From assembly GCF_026344005.1 (NCBI RefSeq), contig NZ_JAPKNH010000009.1, positions 62,001 through 126,000 on the forward strand: a stretch of 64,000 nucleotides of DNA, written 5' to 3'. The translations under genes and the position numbers were made by a program. Positions 30,026 to 38,914 of the stretch are shown one piece after another (positions within the stretch are counted from its first letter, which is position 1; each line of letters starts with the position of its first letter). The stretch comes from Kaistia terrae (GTDB taxonomy: Bacteria > Pseudomonadota > Alphaproteobacteria > Rhizobiales > Kaistiaceae). Under the pieces are notes generated by a model. It worked only from the letters and a program-made list of their open reading frames with translations. It searched no databases and was not told the DNA's origin.

Positions 30026-31569
30026 TGCTCGATACCCCCTCTGGCATCTCGCCTCTGATCCGGCTGCATCCCGCCGACAACGTCTCGATTGCCCGGCTGA
30101 CGGTGGACCCGGCCCAGACACCCGTTGTCGACGGCATCGTGGTGCTGGATCGCATCGGCCAGGGGCACAAGATCGCCATGCAGCCGATCGCCAGGGGCGC
30201 CCCGGTGACGAAATATGGCCAGACCATCGGCTTTGCGCGCACGGATATCGCGCCCGGCCAGCATGTTCACACGCACAACCTCGCCATGGCCGAACTCGAA
30301 CTGCGCCACGAGTTCTGCGCCGGCGCGGAAGAGCCGGATTTTGTAGCCGAAGCCGAGCGCGCCCGCTTCATGGGCTTTCGCCGCAAGGACGGGCGTGTCG
30401 GCACGCGCAATTTCCTCGCCATCGTCTCGTCGGTGAACTGCTCGGCCACCGTCTCCAAAGCGGCCGCGGCACATTTCGCCCCGGCGACGGGCCGTCTCGA
30501 CGCCTTTCCGAATGTCGACGGCGTCATCGCGCTGACGCATGGCGGCGGTTGCGCCATCAATACCGAAGCCGAGGGCTATAGCTACCTGACCCGCGTGCTC
30601 GCCGGCTATGCGACGCATCCCAATGTCGGCGCCGTGCTGATGATCGGCCTCGGCTGCGAGACCAACCAGATTCCGCTGCTCCTGAAGCGGCACGGGCTGG
30701 AGCCGGGAGAGGCGTTCCGCACGCTCACCATCCAGACCGAAGGCGGCACCCGCGCCACCATCGCCTCGGCAATCCAGGCCATCGAGGCCATGCTGCCGGC
30801 GATGAACGCGATGGAGCGCACATCCGAACCGGCTTCGCACATCACGCTGGCGCTCGAGTGCGGCGGCTCGGACGGCTATTCCGGCATTTCCGCCAATCCG
30901 GCGCTGGGCTTCGCCGCCGACCTGCTGGTCCGCCATGGCGGCACGGCAGTGCTGGCCGAAACGCCCGAGATCTACGGCGCCGAACACCTGCTGACCCGCC
31001 GCGCGGCAACGCCCGCCGTCGCGCAGAAGCTGCTCGACCGGATCGAGTGGTGGCGCGATTACGCCACGCGGGGCAAGGCCGAGCTGAACAACAATCCGTC
31101 GCACGGCAACAAGGAAGGCGGGCTGACCACCATCCTGGAAAAGTCGCTGGGAGCCGTCGCCAAGGGCGGCACCTCGCGCCTCAACGCCGTCTACGAATAT
31201 GCCGAGCCGATCGACCAGAACGGCTTCGTCTTCATGGATACGCCGGGCTACGACCCGGTCGCCGTGACGGGCCAGGTCGCCGGCGGCTGCACCATCATCT
31301 GCTTCACGACGGGGCGCGGATCCGTCTCCGGCTTCAAGCCGGCGCCCTCGCTGAAGCTCGCGACCAACACGCCCATGTACCAGCGCATGCGCGACGACAT
31401 GGACATCAACTGCGGCACGATCGTCACCGGCGACGAGACGATCGAAGCGGCCGGCCAGCGCATCTTCGAGATCATCCTGGCGACCGCCTCGGGCGAGAAG
31501 ACGCTGAGCGAAATCCACGACTACGGGGACAATGAATTCGTGCCCTGGCAAGTCGGCGCCGTGATGTGA
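30025..31569 (+). CDS. UxaA-family sugar-acid dehydratase
   Basis: The 514-residue protein joins an N-terminal SAF-like domain (DRIGQGHKIAMQPI near residue 45) to the large UxaA/GarD C-terminal domain (GFRRKDGRVGTRNFLAIVSS near residue 115, LTHGGGCAI, GLGCETNQIP, GGSDGYSGISANPA). Altronate and galactarate dehydratases have this layout. Here it would supply the sugar-acid dehydration step after the lactonase. Substrate is unproven. It overlaps the GntR stop by one base. Confidence 0.88.
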   Translation: MLDTPSGISPLIRLHPADNVSIARLTVDPAQTPVVDGIVVLDRIGQGHKIAMQPIARGAPVTKYGQTIGFARTDIAPGQHVHTHNLAMAELELRHEFCAGAEEPDFVAEAERARFMGFRRKDGRVGTRNFLAIVSSVNCSATVSKAAAAHFAPATGRLDAFPNVDGVIALTHGGGCAINTEAEGYSYLTRVLAGYATHPNVGAVLMIGLGCETNQIPLLLKRHGLEPGEAFRTLTIQTEGGTRATIASAIQAIEAMLPAMNAMERTSEPASHITLALECGGSDGYSGISANPALGFAADLLVRHGGTAVLAETPEIYGAEHLLTRRAATPAVAQKLLDRIEWWRDYATRGKAELNNNPSHGNKEGGLTTILEKSLGAVAKGGTSRLNAVYEYAEPIDQNGFVFMDTPGYDPVAVTGQVAGGCTIICFTTGRGSVSGFKPAPSLKLATNTPMYQRMRDDMDINCGTIVTGDETIEAAGQRIFEIILATASGEKTLSEIHDYGDNEFVPWQVGAVM

Positions 31570-31630
31570 GGAGAAACTTGGAAGCCGGTCACCACACCAA
31601 CCAGAGCCGGCATCCAGGGAGAGGAAAAAT

Positions 31631-33202
31631 ATGAGCGATCTCAAAGACAGCTACGACATCGTCATCATCGGCGCCGGTGTCGGCGGCGGTGCGCTGGCCA
31701 ATACGCTCGCAGCCCCCGGCCGCAACATCCTGATGATCGAGCGTGGCACCCGCTTGCCGCGCGAGTCGGACAATTGGAGCGTCGACGCCGTCTTCCACAA
31801 GCGCAAATACGCCGCCAAGGAACAATGGCGCGACAAGAATGGCGCGTTGTTCAACCCCGGCACCTATTACTATGTCGGCGGCAACTCGAAGTTCTTCGGC
31901 GCCGCGACGGTGCGTTTCCGCAAGGAAGACTTCGAAGACCTGCAGCACGAGGCGGGTGTCGCCCCGGCCTGGCCGGTCTCCTATGCCGAATTCGAGCCCT
32001 ATTACGCCCGCGCGGAAAAACTGATGGGCACCCATGGCCAGGCCGGCCTGGATCCGATCGAGCCGCCGCGCAGCGGTCCCATGCCCTTTCCGGCCATCGG
32101 CCACGAGCCCGAGATCGCTTTCTTCGAGAAGAAGCTGCGCGAAAAGGGCCTGCATCCGTTCCCGCTGCCGATCGCCATCGACTATCACAAGGGCGGCAGC
32201 TGCATCCGTTGCGCCACCTGCGATGGCTTCGCCTGCAAGATCGGCGCGAAGGGCGATGCCGAAGTGCGGCTGGTCGATCCGGCGCTCGCCAAGGGTGGCG
32301 TGACGCTGGTGACGGAGAGCTATGTGCGGCGGCTGATCACCGATCCGTCCGGCAAGCGCGTCGTCTCGGTTGAGCTGGAGCATGAGGGCCAGATCCGCAC
32401 GATCACGGGCAAGATTTTCATCTCGTCCGCCGGCGCGATCAATTCCTCGGCGCTGCTGCTGCGCTCGGCCAATGAGAAGCATCCGAACGGCCTCGGCAAC
32501 AACACGTCCGACCAACTCGGCCGCAACTACATGGCCCACAACAACACGGCGATGATGGCCGTTTCGCCGTTCAAGAAGAACCGCGTCACGTTCCAGAAGT
32601 CGATGGCGATCAACGACTATTATCTCGCCAACAAGGAGCGACCCTATCCGCTTGGCAACGTCCAGGGGCTGGGCAAGCTGCAAGCCGGCATGCTGACGGC
32701 GAACCTGCGCTGGGCACCCGAGGCCCTGATGGCGCTATTTTCGGAACGCAGCGTCGATTGGTGGCTGATGTCGGAGGATCTGCCCGATCCCAACAACCGC
32801 ATCAGCGTCGATCCCGACGGCAAGATCCGCGTCGCCTATACCGAGAACAATCTGAAGTCGCATGGCGAGCTGGTGAAAATCTGGACCCGCCACATGCGCT
32901 CGCTCGGCTATCCGATCATCATCACCCAGAAGATGGATATCACGGTGGCGATGCATCAATGCGGCACGGCCCGCTTCGGCAAGGATCCCGCGACCTCGGT
33001 GCTCGACACCAACTGCAAGGTCTGGGACGTCGACAATCTCTATGTCGTCGATGCCTCGTTCCTGCCGTCCTCGACCGGCTTCAACCCCTCGCTGACGATC
33101 GTCGCGCAGGCGCTGCGGACCGGCGAGCACATCCTGAAGGAGCTCGGCGAGACCGTTCCCGCCGCGACGCAGCCCACCGCCGACGGAAGAGCCGCCGCAT
33201 AA
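31631..33202 (+). CDS. GMC-family oxidoreductase
   Basis: The 523-residue flavoprotein has the FAD motif DIVIIGAGVGGGALAN near residue 9, a cysteine-rich loop (CIRCATCDGFACKIG near residue 195), and the C-terminal catalytic His region MHQCGTARFG followed by DASFLPSSTGFNPSLTI. Members oxidise alcohols and sugars, often with a cytochrome or quinone acceptor. No signal peptide is visible. It is in the middle of the plus-strand operon. Confidence 0.88.
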   Translation: MSDLKDSYDIVIIGAGVGGGALANTLAAPGRNILMIERGTRLPRESDNWSVDAVFHKRKYAAKEQWRDKNGALFNPGTYYYVGGNSKFFGAATVRFRKEDFEDLQHEAGVAPAWPVSYAEFEPYYARAEKLMGTHGQAGLDPIEPPRSGPMPFPAIGHEPEIAFFEKKLREKGLHPFPLPIAIDYHKGGSCIRCATCDGFACKIGAKGDAEVRLVDPALAKGGVTLVTESYVRRLITDPSGKRVVSVELEHEGQIRTITGKIFISSAGAINSSALLLRSANEKHPNGLGNNTSDQLGRNYMAHNNTAMMAVSPFKKNRVTFQKSMAINDYYLANKERPYPLGNVQGLGKLQAGMLTANLRWAPEALMALFSERSVDWWLMSEDLPDPNNRISVDPDGKIRVAYTENNLKSHGELVKIWTRHMRSLGYPIIITQKMDITVAMHQCGTARFGKDPATSVLDTNCKVWDVDNLYVVDASFLPSSTGFNPSLTIVAQALRTGEHILKELGETVPAATQPTADGRAAA

Positions 33203-33242
33203 GGCGCCCACCCGAAAAACATTGCCTCTGGAGGAAACAACC

Positions 33243-34037
33243 ATGTCCGCAAAGCGGGACTACACGCGCCTGTTCGACCTCACCGGCCGCAAGGCGATCG
33301 TCACCGGCGGTTCGCGCGGCATCGGCCGCGCCCTGACCGAGGCCCTCGCGGCGCAGGGCGCCGACGTCGCCATCGTCGTGCGTTCGTCGATCGACCTGGC
33401 GCAGAGCCTTGCCGACGAGTTGAACGCCGAGGGCGGCGACAGCTTCGCCATCCAGGCCGACGTCTCGGTTCCCGCCGACGTCGAGCGACTGGCGGCCGAG
33501 GTCGCGGCGCGCTGGGGCCGGGCCGACATCCTCGTCAACAATGCCGGCATCGTGCTGCCCGGCAATGCCGAGGACTATCCGCTGGAGCAGTGGCGGCAGA
33601 CGTTGAACGTCAATCTCGACGGCGTCTTCCTCGTCAGCCAGGCGATCGGCAAGATGATGATCGCGCAGAAGAGCGGCTCGATCATCAATATCGGCTCGAT
33701 GTCCGGCCGCATCGTCAACTGGCCGTTCCGCCACGCCGCCTACAATGTGTCGAAGGCGGCGGTCCACATGCTGACGAAATGTCTCGCCACCGAATGGGCC
33801 GAGCACAACATCCGCGTCAACGCGCTGGCGCCGGGCTACATCATGACCGAACTGACCGAGGAAGTTCTGCGCGAGCATCCCGACGTCGTCGCCAACCATT
33901 GGGCCAAGGGCGCGGTCATGAACCGGATCGGCACGGTCGACGAGCTGGCCGGCTCGGTTGTCTATCTCGCCAGCGACGCCGCCTCGTTCACCACCGGCGA
34001 AATCGTCACCGTCGATGGCGGATTGACACTGCGCTAG
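33243..34037 (+). CDS. Short-chain dehydrogenase/reductase
   Basis: The 264-residue SDR has cofactor motif VTGGSRGIGRAL near residue 20, NNAG near residue 97, catalytic Ser in NIGSMSGR and the YxxxK in AAYNVSKAAV near residue 168. The C-terminal TGEIVTVDGGLTLR is typical. In a fucose pathway this could be the 2-keto-3-deoxy-fuconate dehydrogenase. I chose the ATG at 33243 with GGAGG eight to twelve bases upstream. Confidence 0.92.
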   Translation: MSAKRDYTRLFDLTGRKAIVTGGSRGIGRALTEALAAQGADVAIVVRSSIDLAQSLADELNAEGGDSFAIQADVSVPADVERLAAEVAARWGRADILVNNAGIVLPGNAEDYPLEQWRQTLNVNLDGVFLVSQAIGKMMIAQKSGSIINIGSMSGRIVNWPFRHAAYNVSKAAVHMLTKCLATEWAEHNIRVNALAPGYIMTELTEEVLREHPDVVANHWAKGAVMNRIGTVDELAGSVVYLASDAASFTTGEIVTVDGGLTLR

Positions 34038-34146
34038 CGCGGGAACTCCCCCCGCCGGCTGGCCTGTCGGGCCGGAAGTTCCCTCCCACTTCCGGTCCGA
34101 CTCCTTCGAGACGTCTCAAAACACTGAAATCACTGGAGTATTCGCC

Positions 34147-35259
34147 ATGTCTCAACGAGGCTACGGAGGACCGCTGCGCTATGTCCAAGGCCCTGGTGTC
34201 ATTGCCGATATCGGCCGCTATGCCGCGCCGCTGGGCGATTCCGCGCTCGTCGTCATCGACGGCTTCTTCTGGGACAGCCTGCGGCCGACCCTCGAGGCGA
34301 GCCTGACGGCGGCCGGCGTGAAGGTCGATTTCGTCCGCTTTGGCGGCGAATCCTCGGAAGGCGAGATCGAACGCTGCGTCGCGGCCGGCAAAACCGCCGG
34401 GGCGAAGGCTGTGATCGGCATCGGCGGCGGCAAGGCGCTCGATACCGCCAAGATCACCGCCTTCCACATCGGCGCGCGCATCGTCACCGTGCCGACGATC
34501 GCCTCGACGGATTCGCCGACCAGTTCGATCGGCGTCATCTATTCGCCGGATGGCGTCTATGACCGCGTCGTGCGCTGTGGCCGCAATCCGGATGTCGTGC
34601 TGGTCGACAGCGCGCTGATCGTGCAAGCGCCGGCGCGCTTTCTCGTCTCGGGCATGGGCGATGCCCTTTCCACGTTTTACGAGGCGCGCTCCAACATCGA
34701 ATCGCGCTCGCGCAACTATATTGGCGACGGCTATGCCGCGACCGTCGCCGGCTATGGCGTCGCGCGCTCCTGCCATGATGTCCTGATGCGCGATGGCCGC
34801 GCCGCCTTCGCCGCCGCCAAGGCCGGCCGGCTGACCATGGCCGTGGAGAACATCATCGAGGCCAACACGCTTCTCTCCGGCCTCGGCTTCGAGAATTGCG
34901 GCGTTTCCGCCGCGCATGGCGTGCATGATGCGCTGACGGTGCTCGAACCGACGCATCATTTCTTCCATGGCGAAAAGGTCGCCTTCGGCGTGATCTGCCT
35001 GCTCGTGCTGGAGAACCGGCCACCGGAGGAATTGAAGGAGGCGCTCGATTTCTGCATCGATCTCGGCCTGCCGACGACGCTGGCGGATCTCGGCCTGAAG
35101 GACGTGACGGCGGCCGAAATGGCTGAGGTCGGCGAGGCGGCGATGGACCCGGCCAATGTCATCCATTCGGTCCCTGTCGAACTGTCCGCGACGAAGATCA
35201 CCGATGCGATCTGGACGGCGAGCGCGCTGGCCGAAACCCACCGCCGTCAGCGCGTCTGA
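34147..35259 (+). CDS. Glycerol dehydrogenase-like iron/zinc alcohol dehydrogenase
   Basis: The 370-residue protein starts MSQRGYGGPLRYVQGPG. It has GIGGGKALDTAK near residue 95, VPTIASTDSPTSSIGV near residue 117, and metal ligands in SGMGDALSTFYEAR and SAAHGVHDALTV. This is the GldA branch, which oxidises glycerol to dihydroxyacetone or related diols. It ends the plus-strand sugar operon. The natural substrate in this locus is not clear. Confidence 0.9.
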   Translation: MSQRGYGGPLRYVQGPGVIADIGRYAAPLGDSALVVIDGFFWDSLRPTLEASLTAAGVKVDFVRFGGESSEGEIERCVAAGKTAGAKAVIGIGGGKALDTAKITAFHIGARIVTVPTIASTDSPTSSIGVIYSPDGVYDRVVRCGRNPDVVLVDSALIVQAPARFLVSGMGDALSTFYEARSNIESRSRNYIGDGYAATVAGYGVARSCHDVLMRDGRAAFAAAKAGRLTMAVENIIEANTLLSGLGFENCGVSAAHGVHDALTVLEPTHHFFHGEKVAFGVICLLVLENRPPEELKEALDFCIDLGLPTTLADLGLKDVTAAEMAEVGEAAMDPANVIHSVPVELSATKITDAIWTASALAETHRRQRV

Positions 35260-35783
35260 CGCCTTCCACCTTCCAAAATCCGCGGACCCAAGGCCCGCGG
35301 CCCAAACGACGGATCCCCGGTCCTGACTGCTCTCGACCGGGGCAGGGGTTCCCGCCCATATCGGCCCAAATTGTCAGGCTGATTGCCGTCGCTCGCCTCG
35401 TGCCCCGGGTGCCGGTCAGCTCGGGGCCGTGCTCGGCGTCATCCCCGTCGAGCACGACCGGCGCCTGCAGCCCGCCGCCTGCGATCGCGCCTGCACCTCA
35501 CCATGCCGGAAAAAGCGCCCGTCGGTCGGGCCATGGCTAACCCAATCGATTGTGCCGCTGGCGACCATCGGTGCGGTGTGCCGCATGGCGGCAGCCGCCA
35601 CAGCATTGTCGAGGCATGTCCGCGCCACGCGCCGATGCTTCTGGCCCTTGGTTCAGTATGAAATAGAGCCAGTATTGAAGAATATTCAATTTCTGCTACG
35701 TCACCTGGGCATGAATTGGGCTCGACCGCCTTAAGAAGTGGCTTGATTACGTCTATTTTCTCTGTGATGATTGAAGCGCTTCA
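35260..35783. other. Intergenic region between the two sugar loci
   Basis: The 524 bases contain no supportable gene; overlapping frames of 70-100 codons exist in several phases, as expected at high G+C. The final part is A+T-richer and holds the palindrome listed separately. No clear terminator after the glycerol dehydrogenase gene was found. Confidence 0.5.
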
Positions 35784-35784
35784 A
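35771..35784. promoter_or_regulatory. Perfect LacI-type operator palindrome
   Basis: TTGAAGCGCTTCAA is a perfect 14-bp palindrome with the central CG step typical of LacI/GalR operators (pattern TGAAxCGxTTCA). It ends 14 bases before the chosen start of the LacI-PfkB gene. Its position fits autoregulation by that protein. I found no second perfect copy in the window. Confidence 0.72.
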
Positions 35785-35798
35785 TGATCGAGGATGAA

Positions 35799-36989
35799 AT
35801 GCGACGCAAACGGCCAACCATTTCTGACGTTGCAAGTGCCGCCGAAGTCTCGGTCGGGACGGTGTCGAACTATCTGAATGGCACCGCAAACGTACGGCCG
35901 GCGACAAAGCTTCGGATTGATGATGCCGTTCGTCGGCTCGCCTATCGCCCAAGCGCGTTTGCCCGGTCGCTATCGGCAAACAGTCCGGCTCGGCCCCAGG
36001 TGGATCGGGCAGCGATGCCGCGCCTCATCGTGGTTGGCTACATCAGCGTTGATTACATGTGCCGTGTCGACGTCTTGCCGCATCGCGATGATCGCATTAC
36101 GGCCCATCACATCGAGAAGGGGCTCGGCGGTCCCGCGGCCAATCTGGCGGTGGCGGCGGCTGGTATCGGCGCGAACGGCACATTCGGCATGGATGTCGAA
36201 CTGGCTACCGCGCTAGGCGACGATCCCGACAGCGATTGGGCGATCGCGGAGTTGTCGGCCAAGGGTGTTCATGCGCTCGCTATTCGTCGGCCGACCAACA
36301 ACAGGCTTTCGCGCTGCATCGTCTTCATCGAGCCGAACGGCAGCCGCACCATCGTGAACGAGCCGTTCGAATTGTCCGAGATGGACTTGACGGACTATTT
36401 CGCCATCGAGCGTGCCGACCGCACCTCGTGCCTGCATATCGAAGGCTATCACTACGAGCGCCTGCGAGGCTCGATTGATCGCTTTCATCAGGAGGGATGG
36501 AAGGTTTCCCTTCATTCCGCCGGCCTGCCAGGCAGCGCGCGTACCCCCTCCGGCTTTCTGGAGGTCATCGAGCGGCTGGATCTCGTCTTCGCCAGCGATG
36601 AACTCGTGCGCGACATCTTCGATATCCGCGCCTCCGGCCAGGATCTCGTCAATGCGGTGGGCGCGCAACTGGCGCAGATCGGCACGCGCGGGCATTTCGT
36701 CCTGACCCTCGGCCCTCTCGGCGCTGTCGTTTTCCCGGGAGATGGCCAGGTTCCTTTCACTGTGCCGGCCCTGCCGGTTCGACCGGTCGACACCACGGGC
36801 GCGGGCGACAGCTTTGCCGGTTCGTTCCTCGCCTACTGGTTGAATGGCGCCTTGCTCAGCACCGCGGCCAGGCACGCGGCGGCGAGCGCCAGCTTGACGG
36901 TGACGGCCGAGGGCGCCCAGGGCCGGACATCAAGCCATGAGGAACTGCTCGAAGCGGTGTCCGATTTCCAACTGCAACAAGCGTCGTGA
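35799..36989 (+). CDS. LacI-type DNA-binding domain fused to a PfkB sugar kinase
   Basis: Residues about 1-60 are a LacI helix-turn-helix and hinge: PTISDVASAAEVSVGTVSNY, with VRPATKLRIDDAVRRLAYRP. A short linker leads to a full PfkB/ribokinase domain (about 75-396) with GLGGPAANLAVAAAGIGA and the catalytic anion-hole DTTGAGDSFAG near residue 331, so kinase activity looks intact. The usual LacI sugar-binding domain is absent. I chose the ATG at 35799 because GAGG lies five bases upstream. An ATG at 35784 overlaps the palindrome. It heads a seven-gene operon for sugar import and phosphorylation. Confidence 0.9.
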   Translation: MRRKRPTISDVASAAEVSVGTVSNYLNGTANVRPATKLRIDDAVRRLAYRPSAFARSLSANSPARPQVDRAAMPRLIVVGYISVDYMCRVDVLPHRDDRITAHHIEKGLGGPAANLAVAAAGIGANGTFGMDVELATALGDDPDSDWAIAELSAKGVHALAIRRPTNNRLSRCIVFIEPNGSRTIVNEPFELSEMDLTDYFAIERADRTSCLHIEGYHYERLRGSIDRFHQEGWKVSLHSAGLPGSARTPSGFLEVIERLDLVFASDELVRDIFDIRASGQDLVNAVGAQLAQIGTRGHFVLTLGPLGAVVFPGDGQVPFTVPALPVRPVDTTGAGDSFAGSFLAYWLNGALLSTAARHAAASASLTVTAEGAQGRTSSHEELLEAVSDFQLQQAS

Positions 36990-37022
36990 CACGCCAAGAC
37001 CCTGCAAGAGAAGGACTGCGTC

Positions 37023-37775
37023 ATGGTTTTTAAGATGATCGGAATCGTGAAGCGCTTCGGTGGGCTGACCGCGCTCGACCACGTTGATTTCGAAGTGGGC
37101 TCTGGCGAGGTCATGGCCCTGGTCGGCGACAATGGTGCGGGCAAGTCGACGCTGATCAAGACCATGTCGGGCGCCCATGCCCCCGACGAGGGCACGATCG
37201 AGATGGAAGGCAAGCTCGTCCGCTTCCGCTCGCCGCAGGATGCGTGGGAAAGCGGCATCGCGACGATCTTTCAGGAGCTCGCCCTGGCGGGCAAGATGAC
37301 CGTCGTCGACAATATTTTCCTGGGGCGGGAAATCCGCAAGCCGGTCCTCGGCATTCCGTTCCTGGACCGGCAGGCCATGCGAAAGCGCACCGGAGAACTG
37401 CTGCAACAGCTCGACGTGCATGTGCCAAGCATCGATTCCTGGGTTGAATCGATGTCCGGCGGCCAGCGTCAGGGCGTGGCGATCGCGCGTGCCCTCAACA
37501 TGGATGCCCGACTGATCATCATGGACGAGCCGACGGCTGCCCTGGCCGTCGCCGAGGTCCGGAAGGTCCTCGAATTCATCAAGACGTTGCGGACACAGGG
37601 AAAGTCCGTCGTGCTGATCTCCCACAATATTCAGGACGTCTTCGAGGTGTCCGACCGTATCTCGGTCATGCGTCATGGACGCTGCATCGCGGTGCGAGAA
37701 ACCGCGAAGACAACCCCGCAGGAAATCATTGGCCTGATCACCGGTGCCCACGAAGTGCGCGCAGCCGCCTCGTGA
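37023..37775 (+). CDS. Sugar ABC transporter ATP-binding protein (single domain)
   Basis: The 250-residue ATPase has Walker A GDNGAGKST near residue 38, signature MSGGQRQGVAIARAL near residue 142 and Walker B LIIMDEPTAALAV. It is the single-domain FrcA type, unlike the double-domain protein at 25187. It starts 33 bases after the LacI-PfkB gene and serves the binding protein and permeases that follow. Confidence 0.92.
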   Translation: MVFKMIGIVKRFGGLTALDHVDFEVGSGEVMALVGDNGAGKSTLIKTMSGAHAPDEGTIEMEGKLVRFRSPQDAWESGIATIFQELALAGKMTVVDNIFLGREIRKPVLGIPFLDRQAMRKRTGELLQQLDVHVPSIDSWVESMSGGQRQGVAIARALNMDARLIIMDEPTAALAVAEVRKVLEFIKTLRTQGKSVVLISHNIQDVFEVSDRISVMRHGRCIAVRETAKTTPQEIIGLITGAHEVRAAAS

Positions 37776-37847
37776 GCGCGAGAAATCCAACGGACGCCTA
37801 AAGCGGTCCGCCACGATGCAACGACATCAACCAGAGGGAAAACCAGA

Positions 37848-38834
37848 ATGAACAGGATTTTGAAGAGCAGCATACTCGGCCTCCTCGCCGCGACGGCGTT
37901 GGCTGTCACGGCGTCGGCGGCGGACAAGGTTCGGGTGGCCTTTGTCCCGCAGATCCAGGGCATCCCTTATTATGTTGCGATGGAAGAGGGGGCGAAGAAG
38001 GCCGCGGCAGCCTTTGGCGTCGAGTACATCCAGCAGGGGCCGACCAGCACGAACTCCGCCGACCAGCTCAGGATATTCGAGAGCTTCGTCAGCCAGGGCG
38101 TCAATGTCGTGGGCGTATCGCCCGTCGATGTCGAAACGCTCAAGCCGGCCATCGCAAGCGCCCGCGCCAAGAACATTCACGTCATTACCTCCGATGCCGA
38201 TGCCGTCGGCAGCGAGCGGGAATTCTACGTCGCTCAGGCGATGGATCAGGATCTCGGCTTCACGATCCTCGACGAAATGGTCGAGCGGATCGGCGCCGAA
38301 GGCAAGATCGCGATCATCTCCGACGCGCCGACGATCGCAAGCCTCAACGCCTGGATCGCGGCGATCAAGGAGCGCGCCACGACGAAGTATCCCAAGCTTC
38401 AGATCGTGTCGGTTGACCACACCGATGGTACGGCCTCGCGCGCCTTCCAGTTCGCAACCGACGCGATGACCCGCACCCCCGATCTCGGTGGCATCATCGG
38501 CATCGCCTCCACCACCTGCCCAGGCATCGGCCAGGCCGTGGAAGCCGCCGGCAAGCAGGGCCAGATCGTCACGGCAGGGTTCTGCTCGCCGAACACGGTC
38601 AAGGACTACGTCATGAGCGGCGCGATGACGTATTCGGTGCTGTGGAACCCGGCCGACCTTGGCTATCTGACCGTTTGGGCAGGCAAGCAGGTCGCTGACG
38701 GCGTGGCTTTCGAGGAAAGCCCGAAGATCGAGGGTCTGGACGCCAAGGTGCGCTGGTTGAAGGACGAGAAGATCCTGCTTCTCGGTGACCCGATGGTCTT
38801 CACCAAGGAAAACATCGCGCAGTTCAACTTCTAG
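37848..38834 (+). CDS. Sugar ABC transporter substrate-binding protein
   Basis: The 328-residue protein starts MNRILKSSILGLLAATALAV with a Sec signal cleaved near ASA|ADKVRV. The mature type I binding fold has FVPQIQGIPYYVAMEEGAKK, VSPVDVETLKPAIASARAKN and a SDADAVGSERE loop. This resembles the rhamnose/AI-2-binding (RhaS/LsrB) group more than ribose-binding protein. The ligand is unknown. It lies between the ATPase and permease genes. Confidence 0.88.
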   Translation: MNRILKSSILGLLAATALAVTASAADKVRVAFVPQIQGIPYYVAMEEGAKKAAAAFGVEYIQQGPTSTNSADQLRIFESFVSQGVNVVGVSPVDVETLKPAIASARAKNIHVITSDADAVGSEREFYVAQAMDQDLGFTILDEMVERIGAEGKIAIISDAPTIASLNAWIAAIKERATTKYPKLQIVSVDHTDGTASRAFQFATDAMTRTPDLGGIIGIASTTCPGIGQAVEAAGKQGQIVTAGFCSPNTVKDYVMSGAMTYSVLWNPADLGYLTVWAGKQVADGVAFEESPKIEGLDAKVRWLKDEKILLLGDPMVFTKENIAQFNF

Positions 38835-38914
38835 GTCTTCGCGACTTCTGAACACGAAATCCCGAGCCGCCGTGCATTCCTGCATGGCGGCCGGCCCTCT
38901 CGCAAGGATCTCAC

